A DNA stretch of 64,000 bases from Hofstenia miamia (lineage: Eukaryota > Xenacoelomorpha > Acoela), in assembly GCA_004352715.1 (NCBI GenBank), contig SCFE01000054.1, forward strand, positions 1,531,674-1,595,673, in the 5' to 3' direction. The position numbers were made by a program, and so were the translations under genes. The first letter of the stretch is position 1. Every line of letters begins with the position of its first letter. Below are positions 56,767-64,000 of the stretch, in pieces. The notes below the pieces were generated by a model that was not told the DNA's origin, did no database searches, and saw nothing but the letters and a program-made list of their open reading frames with translations.

Positions 56767-57579
56767 TCATATTTCTCTAAGAATAATATCTGTTTTCTGT
56801 TTTTCAGTTATATCATTCTCAGTTATCTCTTCTTTGATCATTATTGGCATTATTGTATTCCCTTTTTTATCTGCATTAATCTCAGGCAATTCAGTATATT
56901 CACTATGCGGCACAAATTGAAATTTTTTCTTTTCACCATCAACTTTTTCAATATTTCTTTGATATTCTGGTAACGCTGTCCAAAATTCTGTATTTTTATG
57001 TAATGTCCCTTTCCAATGCTCTATCGTAAATTTAAACTCATTTAGATATTCAATCCATCTTAATACTATCAATGATTTATTGCCCGAAAACTTTTTTATC
57101 CATGCCAACCCACTATTATCTGTCCTTACTTTAAAGATTTGTCCTATAAAAAAGTACTGAAATTTTTTAATACTCTCCACTAATGACAACATTTCCAGTT
57201 TCGTTGATCCATAATTTTCCTCACTTTGCTTCAACTTCTGACTAAAAAATTGTATCAGCACTTCTTTACCATCTTTTACTTGATTCAGGCATGCTCCTAT
57301 GGCGAAGTTATTCATGTTGCAATCTAAAATAAATTCCTTACCATACTCTGGTGTGTTTAATGATGGCATTTTACTTAATTCGACTTTTATGTTATCCAAC
57401 TGCTCCTGTTCTTTCCACATCCACTCGAAAATATTATTCTTCTTGAGCAACACCATCATTTTACTTGTTTTGTGAGCTACATTGGCTATAAACAATCCAT
57501 AGTAATTTATAAAACCCATTCTCCTTTGTATATCTTTTTTTGTTTTCAGACTGCTAATGTTCTGTATCATGTCTTTCAC
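56767..57579 (-). CDS. RT connection and RNase H of element C
   Basis: A 270-codon open frame, the longest in the retroelements here. It begins at the RT thumb (INYYGLFIANVAHKTSKMMV). RNase H motifs are EFILDCNMNNFAIGACLNQV (Asp box, with Asn for the second acidic position), GSTKLEMLSLVESIKKF (Glu box), FKVRTDNSGLAWIKKFSGNK (Asp box) and IEHWKGTLHKNTEFWTALPE, where the usual DALSR Asp is not evident. It ends in the linker before integrase. RNase H removes RNA from RNA-DNA hybrids; loss of the last Asp makes activity doubtful. Confidence 0.8.
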   Translation of the reverse strand: MKDMIQNISSLKTKKDIQRRMGFINYYGLFIANVAHKTSKMMVLLKKNNIFEWMWKEQEQLDNIKVELSKMPSLNTPEYGKEFILDCNMNNFAIGACLNQVKDGKEVLIQFFSQKLKQSEENYGSTKLEMLSLVESIKKFQYFFIGQIFKVRTDNSGLAWIKKFSGNKSLIVLRWIEYLNEFKFTIEHWKGTLHKNTEFWTALPEYQRNIEKVDGEKKKFQFVPHSEYTELPEINADKKGNTIMPIMIKEEITENDITEKQKTDIILREI

Positions 57580-58229
57580 ATTGTTTTTTCATTCTTATCT
57601 CACCTTTTTGGATTTGTCTTCCCAGAAATACCACCTGTTCTTTCAAAATTTCACATTTCTTTCCATTGATGCGTAACCCTGCATTATACAAAATTTTCAA
57701 CATTCTGTCTAATTTATCCAAATGTTCATCAATTGTGTCACTCACTATTAAGATATTGTCTATATACGCACTTATTCCTTTTTTGATCTTCTTGTTATTC
57801 TGCTTAAGAACTTTCATTATGTATCTCTGAAAGGTGGCCAGGGCATTACACAATCCAAAAGCCATGTACATCCATTCAAATAAACCATACGGCATTATAA
57901 ACGCATATATATGGCGCAGCATATGGACTCTCACTTGGTCTTATTATCTTATTATCTATCAATTCATTCAGGATTGTGTTGTAATTTTCTTTCAAATTTT
58001 CAGGAACTCTCCTGCACTGCAATCTTATCAGTTCTTCCTTAGTTGTTATGATCTTGTGTGTTTCTCCTACTGCTTTGCCCACACTTATCTCTCCAAAATT
58101 AAATATCCTAGCGTGCTTCTGCAGTATTTTTATTAATTCTGCTCTCTCTTCTTTACTTAGGTGCTGATAGTCTTCTTCATTTACTTTCGGTATTGGATAT
58201 TCTTTATCCTCCTCCACTATGTTGATCAT
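57554..58229 (-). pseudogene. Reverse transcriptase of element C, internally deleted
   Basis: 57876-58229 encodes the fingers (THKIITTKEELIRLQCRRVP, NELIDNKIIRPSESPYAAP). 57554-57934 resumes at AFIMPYGLFEWMYMAFGLCN and continues ATFQRYIMK, AYIDNILIVSDT and GLRINGKKCEILKEQVVFLG. The 70 or so residues between SPYAAP and FIMPYG, including catalytic motif A, are absent. Motif C is YIDN rather than YxDD. Non-functional. Confidence 0.85.
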
Positions 58230-58234
58230 TTTAT

Positions 58235-58480
58235 TTACTGTCGTTTTTCAGTTTTAACTCTCTTCCCTTTCAGTTTCAATGTATCTTTTTCTATATTGAC
58301 CACGTGGTTTGTTGAATTCAATATCAGTACAGTGCTGGCACCTTTCTTCAGTATACACAAACTTGAGGGAATTGACAACTTTTTTGTATTAATCCCTTTC
58401 TGATCATAAATCATGACTTCTGCAGTTATTTGATCCTCTGTTTGTATCTGACACATCTTCCAATTATTTGGTAAAATCTT
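58235..58480 (-). pseudogene. Protease-RT linker of element C
   Basis: A 73-codon frame with SIPSSLCILKKGASTVLILN and STNHVVNIEKDTLKL. This resembles the beta-rich segment (N-x-T...I-x-K-x-T-x-x-L) lying between protease and RT in many Ty3/gypsy polyproteins. The protease active site and gag are not present upstream; homology stops at about 58562, where an LTR of another element begins. Confidence 0.55.
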
Positions 58481-58562
58481 TATATCCTCACTTAATTGAA
58501 ATTTTATTATTTCTGTGTCTTCTTCTTTTTTGCAAGTTGTAATTACTTCCTCTTGTACTGAT

Positions 58563-59390
58563 ATTGTAACTGACTTAAACTCAATTTTGTAAAGTGTTTG
58601 TTGATTTGATTAAGTAAAGCAACCGGACGTTAACACTAACTGCATTTAAATAATATTAAAATAGCCATTACCGTAAAATTACTGGCTTTGTAAATTAATT
58701 AATAGATTGCAGTTTCCTATACCTACATTTAATAACAGTACATGTAAAGTGATTTATTCGGTTGATTATAGTCAAGTCTCCTACTATTAAGAATAGATAT
58801 ATATTCCTAGGGTTTGACTATCCAGCCATTTCAAGCATCTATTATTTCATACATGTATAGATCAATAGTCAGACTAAGCAAGAATCAAAAAACTCCTACC
58901 CGTAACATAAGTGTGGTTTCAAAAACATCTACACACAAAATAACAAGCTATATTGACGTATAATTGTTTGATAATGTATGCGTATTATTATAACATTTCA
59001 AATTTTAATTGAGTATTTTTTTAAATTTAAGACAAAAAAAATGCAAAACTAGATCTTAACAATGCTTAGGAAGAATTTCTGAATTATATACATGACAATA
59101 ATGTAGATTACGAGTGTATTAACATGCACGGTTTTGCTTAAACAAAGTATACAAATATTGGTTTATCAAGTATTTTGTTTTAATTAGCTTTATATTTCAT
59201 ACTTCAATTTGTCAAAAATTACTTAATCGGCTCCAGTAATTTTCTTAGAATGTACAATATTGTGACTTAGTTGCATCTTACAAAAATAAATAAGATAATT
59301 AACTAAATTTTACAATCAATTAATCTGATCACTATTAATCATTTGACTTTAATCTTAGTTTGCAGCTTATTTCCTTTGGATGATGCTACA
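58563..59390 (-). repeat. Family-2 3' LTR of element D, truncated
   Basis: 58563-58920 matches 3530-3884 and 59229-59390 is the reverse complement of 5407-5600. The minus-strand start TGTAGCATCATCC at 59390 is intact and preceded by a polypurine tract. The last 340 bp of the LTR (equivalent to 3193-3530) are missing, where it abuts element C internal sequence at 58562. Confidence 0.75.
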
Positions 59391-59403
59391 TGCCCTCCTC
59401 AGC
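59391..59403 (-). promoter_or_regulatory. Polypurine tract of element D
   Basis: Minus strand AGCTGAGGAGGGCA lies directly before the LTR start TGTAGCATCATCC. The broken ORF3 frame reaches into it (MQAEEG), as in element C. Confidence 0.65.
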
Positions 59404-60471
59404 TTGCATTATGGACAGCACTGGCCACTCCCCATGTATGAGAGTGTCTGCTTTTTGGATTAGTGACTCCGCCTCAGAATCTTCCCATGTTATAGTCACG
59501 TACTCGATATTGCTTAGACATTTTCAGTACTGCTTCGCATTCGGTGGTGACAGTGTTCGCATATTTTAGGAATCAAGTCTCTCTGATGTTCTCCGCTATA
59601 GGTGTCATTTCTCGCAGTTCATTCATCTTTCGTGAGAAAATTCCAAATTATTGCTATTAGGAGCGTCATTTGAGCATCGCTTTGCATGTGTGGGCTAGAT
59701 CTGCTCTCATCTGCGTGTTTGGATAAAAGAACATAAAAACCTTCTGTAGGCTGCGTGTATTCACCACATCCTTATAGAAAAAACCGATGTTCTCTATTAC
59801 TTCCTGCTCTAATATGTCACCAGGATCATTTTTTCCAATACACATCATAGTGACGATCTCTACTCTTTTCATTACGTCGTAGTAGCGATAGTTTTGTTCC
59901 CACATATCGGTCCATACAATATCATTAACTCCTGAAAATAGCATAACTGCCCGTGGCTGGCGTTTCTCTTTTTCTCTCCTCAGCTCTTGGAGTTGGTTGT
60001 GTATTGCTTCCCCTTCTGTATATAATTGATCTGGGGTAATGTTTCCTTCAATATAAATGCATTCTTTATTGTCATTATCTAGCAATATCTTTTTCGTTTT
60101 CTTGTAGTCCTCCTGTTCTGTCATCTCTACAGCTTTGCGTTGTGAGTTCATGTATGATTTGTATTCGTGTAGAAATGTTTTTGCTGGTCGTACCTCTTTC
60201 AGGAGTCTCCATCTTGGCAGTACCATGGGTATTGCAATCGTTTTTGGCAGCGTACATAGTAAGATCTTTGTATTGACTAGTCTTTCAATTTCATCATAGG
60301 TGCCTGTCGTATTAGATGTCGTTGCTAAACCAATGTTGGCGGGGTAGTTCATTTTCGCTTCTGGGATTGTCTCCTAAAATGATTGCATTAATCCCTGTTT
60401 GCTTAATTTTATTCGTATGCATTTCTGTATGTCAATTTTTGATGTGATGCATTCAACGTCAACCACAATCT

Positions 60472-60915
60472 GGTTGAATGGCTTTAACAACTCTTCTAGC
60501 TCTGTGCAAGTGAATGCATTAGTGAACATTAGCTTCATCGTTGCGACCGTTTGTTGTTCTCTTATCCTCTGGTAGTTTCTTTCTGCTATCTCCTTCTTTT
60601 CCTTTGTTACTTTTATTTCTACCAGGAATTGCTCATCGTCAGTGTGAATCCATTCGATTGTGCTATCTTGGCTCATGTCTCCCCACTTTTCAATATTTAT
60701 TCTGTCAATCACTGTTTGTGTCTTTGGGGATAGTAGTAGTTGCGATGAGGTTAGTAGTTGTTCCTCTTTAATGATTTCCTGTTGTGATTTTGTCACCATT
60801 TCGCATATTTCTACTGGTGTCGTTATCCCACCTTTCTTTAGCATTTTGGCTCTTCTGATTATTTTCGTGAATGTGCATTGCGGGCTGTCTCTGGCATACC
60901 ATTTCATGTTTTCAT
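60472..60915 (-). repeat. 444-bp block, resident copy in ORF3 of element D
   Basis: This is the copy in the expected position, since it is colinear with elements B and C. Its duplicate lies at 61683-62126 with a constant offset of 1211 bp and no indels, about 95 percent identical by eye. Confidence 0.85.
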
Positions 60916-61682
60916 TTATCACTTGTTGCACGTTCTTCTGTTTAACTAGTTGTGTTATGTCCTTTGTGTTGACTAATTTGCATTTGATTATCTTCCTTGT
61001 AGTTATCCACGGTTGGTTCTAGAGTTGTTTTAGCCATGTTTCTGATGTTGCACCCCACATGTACTTTCACATGGGCTCTTCAAATATCTGTAACTCACTT
61101 GGGCATATCCCTGTGATGTTGGCCAGTTCTACTATCGACATTCTTCCTGTTGGGTGATGCTTTGTTATCAGCCTACTTATTAGTTTTTCTATCATCTGCA
61201 TCGGTTTCTCGTTTTTGTTCGGGGATTCAGTTTTTTCAATGTGTCCTTTCAGTATCCAATTTTTTGTCTGCGTATTCATTGGTGATAACGCGATCTCGAA
61301 CTTTTTCGCCTTTGTGAGTTTTATTCTTTGGTTCCTTGTTATGGGTAACCTGAGATCTTTCTCTTCTGTGAGCCATATTGCTAACAGCCATGCAGATGTT
61401 CTGTATCTAATTTCCAGCACGTTCTTTTCCTCTAATATGAGTTTACGAAAATCCTTTTTTGTATTCAGCTCATATGCTTGATTGATTTCTGCCAATACCA
61501 TCTCTACTGTTTTGTGGTATTTGCGCGCTGGTGCCTCTATTCTGATCTCAGGCCATGATTCATCTATTTTCTTCTGCAGTTTCATGTTCATCCAGACTTC
61601 TTGAATTTCTTCTAAATGCTCCTGGCATTGAGTCATGCTGCATTTAATAAATAGTGTCATGGCCTTCTCCAATCCTTCATTT

Positions 61683-62126
61683 AGTTGAATGGCTTTAACA
61701 GCTCTTCCAGCTCTGTGCACGTGAATGCTTCAGTAAACATTAGCTTCATCATTGCGACCGTTTGTTGTTCTCTTATCCTCTGGTAGTTTCTTTCTGCTAT
61801 CTCCTTCTTTTCCTTTGTTACTTTTATTTCTACCAGGAATCGTTCATCGTCAGTGTTGATCCATTCAATCATGCTATCTTGGCTCATGTCTCCCCACTTT
61901 TCAATATTTATTCTGTCGATCACTGTTTGTGTCTTTGGGGATAATAGTAGTTGCGATGAGGTTAGTAGTTGTTCCTCTTTAATGATTTCCTGTTTTGATT
62001 TTGTCACCATTTCGCATATTTCTACTGGTGTCGTTATCCCACCTTTCTTTAGCATTTCGGCTCTTCTGATTATTTTCGTGAATGTGCATTGCGGGCTGTC
62101 TCTGGCATACCGTTTCATGTTTTCAT
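61683..62126 (-). repeat. 444-bp block, misplaced duplicate in ORF3 of element D
   Basis: A second copy of 60472-60915, encoding the same VEICEMVTKSKQEIIKEEQL and LVEIKVTKEKKEI segments with scattered substitutions. It sits where element C has the 53756-54280 domain, which is therefore missing from D. Either a template switch during reverse transcription or a gap-filling error could explain it. Confidence 0.85.
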
Positions 62127-62511
62127 GCTTCTCATGTATGGCCTATCGATTGTTTCGTTTAATTCCTGACAATAGCTTATTAATACGTTAACTTTGGGCT
62201 GATTGTCTGCGTCTAGTAGGATTGGTAGATTGCTCCCTTCCATTTTGGCGGTTTTCCTTATCAATGTTTTAGTTTCCGGGGATAATTTCTCGAACACATT
62301 ATGCCACAATTTTGTGGTTGCCATGAAATACGGGTGCAACGTTTCCCCGTTGATTTTTGACATCCGTTTCACTCTCTCTTTAGATCTTACTGTACGCTCT
62401 GATGTTGTTTCTGAGGAGATATCTATCTGCCTCATCCGTAAGGGTAGTCTGCTGGTGCTTGGTTCGCAGTCCATAGGCTGTGAACCTGTGCCACTGGTGT
62501 CAACTGAGTTG

Positions 62512-62834
62512 CCCTTGAATCGGCTATCAGTTACAACCCGCGATACTTGACCGGCTGTGGTTCTGGTGGAGATGCCTTCAGCTTTGAATCACTTCCGGAT
62601 CTCCATGGTTCTTCCACCACTCACACCTTCCCCTGGAACTCCAGTTGTTTCATCGCCCTCGAATCGGCCAACTGATCCCGCAGAAGAAAAGTTAAGCTGC
62701 AAAGAGGCCGATTGTCCATTCGTATCTCTGCCCTTGAATCTGGACTTGAGTACTACTAGGACGCCTCTTAACTCTACGTCGTCTGTTGACCATCTCGTCG
62801 TTCTCATCCCTTCTGCCCTCGAATCGACATCCAG
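62512..62834 (-). repeat. Five-copy RFKG/RFEG motif array, element D
   Basis: The forward word CCYTYGAATCNRC occurs at 62512-62531, 62579-62597, 62653-62672, 62731-62749 and 62815-62834. On the minus strand it gives DSRFKGNSVD, FKAEGIST, VGRFEGDETT, KSRFKGRDTN and GCRFEGRRDEN, in two frames because of indels. Each copy sits in an Arg/Ser/Thr/Gly-rich linker. It is homologous to the QLKG array of element C. Confidence 0.6.
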
Positions 62835-62839
62835 TTTGA

Positions 62840-64000
62840 GAACTTCTGCGCACTCGCCTCCTCATGTTTGTGGTTGGGATTCCATCGGTTGGTTGATTGC
62901 GCTTCACTCGCTTCCTGAGTGGTTGATGCATCCTTCTCTAGTTTCCTAAATGCAGTTATTATATCTATATCCCATATTTCAGGGTTATATATAGTTTTAT
63001 TTCTTGCAGCCCTCTGAGGTTGCACTCTCCTTTCCAATTGCTCATTTCCAATGTCCGCTGTGAATTCTTCCTCGAATTCCTCCTCTGGTAGGCTATCTAA
63101 ATCACACATGTCGTACATAACCTCTTTGCCATTAATTCGGCTTAATTTAAACTCGGCACTTCCATCTATCTTTGTTTCTTCAATGTCTGCCATTGCTCTT
63201 TTTAAATTTTGGAAGTGCAATAGTCTCCCATTATCTAGCATGTATTCATTATTTGGCAATTCTTGCATTATTGTATGTGGTCCAGACCAGACCGTTTTTA
63301 ATTTGCAAACCTGATTTGTGTCTGTTAGTTTCATTGGTGCAAATACGTAGACTTTATCGCCTACTTTGTGTGCGTTCCCGTAAATTTTTTATTATAGTTT
63401 CACTGTTGTCTCACTGCCAATTTCTTCGTGTTGTGGCATATTGTTTTGTGAATTGCTGAAATCTGTTTGCATAGTTGGTTTACATATTCATTGTTCAAAG
63501 TTTTGCTGTAGTCGGTATATTGCATTGATAGTGGTGTAGCTGCCTCTTGGCCGAACATTGCCTTGAATGGGGTGATTCCTGTTGTTGAGTGTACTGACGT
63601 GTTGTAGAAATATTCTATCATCTCGATCACCTCTCTCCATTTATTTCCGCCGATCCTTGTTGTTGTTACTCTTATTAATTTTATCAGAGTTCTGTTTAAT
63701 CTCTCTACCACGCTGTTCGCCTGCAGGTGGTATGCTGTAGTTCTTTTGCTCACTATCTCTAGCATTTTAGCCATTTCCTGGAATAGACCGCTCTCGAATT
63801 GTGGTCCTTTGTCTGATATAATTGTTTCCATTGGCCCGAATCGCAGTTTCCACTCCTTCATTACTATTTCCACTGTGGTTTCTGCAGTTGTGTTCTTCAT
63901 TGGGATCATCCTTGCGTATTTCGTAAAGTTATCCACCATTACTAATAAGAATTGATACCCCTCGTTATCCTTTGATAGTTGTTCCAAGTCAATGTGGACT
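62840..64000 (-). pseudogene. Integrase of element D (continues beyond window)
   Basis: 63400-63987 covers the core: LLVMVDNFTKYARMIPMKNT, PMETIISDKGPQFESGLFQE (second Asp), QANSVVERLNRTLIKLIRVT (catalytic Glu), EYFYNTSVHSTTGITPFKAM and FGQEAATPLSMQY. The first Asp lies at the window edge. 62804-63334 holds the GPY/F-like C-terminal module, CKLKTVWSGPHTIMQELPNN and LLHFQNLKRAMADIEE, then an acidic segment and the conserved RNKTIYNPEIWDIDIITAFRK block. A frameshift near 63390 separates the two frames. The rest of pol should lie beyond 64000. Confidence 0.85.

Larger units (their letters stand above)
59404..62550 (-). pseudogene. Post-integrase ORF3 of element D
   Basis: The best-preserved copy. 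Segments in order are: RLPLRMRQIDISSETTSERT through LSPETKTLIRKTAKMEG (62115-62474); a misplaced duplicate block (61683-62126); KCSMTQCQEHLEEIQEVWMN and KKFEIALSPMNTQTKNWILK (61067-61720); VEICEMVTKSQQEIIKEEQL, RINIEKWGDM and TDDEQFLVEIKVTKEK (60374-60931); GLATTSNTTGTYDEIERLV, KTIAIPMVLPRWRLL, AVMLFSGVNDIVW and IVTMMCIGKNDPGD (59666-60352). A broken C-terminus at 59404-59660 shares TTECEAVLKMSKQY with element C. No transmembrane segments were seen. GVND and GKND recall the G-x-N-D block of SGNH hydrolases, but no GDS or D-x-x-H partner is clear. Function unknown. Confidence 0.65.

Noticed and set aside
1-64000. CRISPR arrays, tRNA or rRNA genes
   Set aside because: No regularly spaced direct repeats of CRISPR type and no cloverleaf with conserved T-arm words were seen by eye; a tRNAscan-SE and Infernal run would be decisive.

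Overview
The window is an AT-rich metazoan scaffold with very few host exons, dense decayed transposable elements and many (TA)n microsatellites. The best taxonomic clue is a split gene whose parts resemble the DUF273 glycosyltransferase-like family, which I know chiefly from nematodes, together with splice acceptors of the TTTTCAG/TTTAG type. A nematode or close relative is therefore a plausible but unproven source. Two long N gaps (4000-4999, 15407-16257), three single Ns (3011, 12559, 19580) and two near-exact Tn5/Nextera mosaic-end sequences (45242-45259, 54283-54299) show that this is a draft short-read scaffold with some unreliable joins.

Layout. 1-3192: nothing recognisable except a CG-rich MITE-like repeat. 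3193-11140: broken Ty3/gypsy-like elements. These are an inverted pair of LTRs of family 2 (3193-3999 minus, 5407-6176 plus), a coiled-coil gag ORF, a family-1 LTR with primer-binding site (7189-8541), and a minus-strand RNase H, RT, protease and gag relic. 11141-16779: mostly empty, with a minisatellite, a putative membrane-protein terminal exon (14425-14583, +) and the putative last exon of the DUF273-like gene (14945-15254, -). 16780-20807: two hAT copies on the minus strand, with an MFS-transporter-like exon between them. 22695-23398: first coding exon of the DUF273-like gene (-). 23600-28145: Tc1 relics, a Penelope-like repeat and a solo LTR. 28539-34950: a P-element/THAP9-like transposase pseudogene split by a Ty3/gypsy element with 5-bp target duplications (29242-33605). 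35640-38210: a second copy of the Tc1 plus Penelope-like repeat block and a Penelope-like RT fragment. 39666-40941: a nearly complete Tc1-like element. 41000-46850: mostly empty.

46850-64000 holds three minus-strand Ty3/gypsy-like elements (called B, C and D here). They share a third coding region of about 990 codons between integrase and the 3' LTR. It has no predicted membrane segments, so it does not look like an envelope gene. It is colinear between C and D and partly preserved in B. It carries conserved G-x-N-D-type motifs and is preceded by a short motif (QLKG or RFEG type) repeated three to eight times. I do not recognise this protein; it is the strongest candidate here for something undescribed.

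No element looks capable of movement. Every pol region is frameshifted, truncated or internally deleted, and several local duplications replace missing segments, some of which may be gap-filling artefacts. There are no bacterial-style operons. No tRNA, rRNA or CRISPR array was seen.
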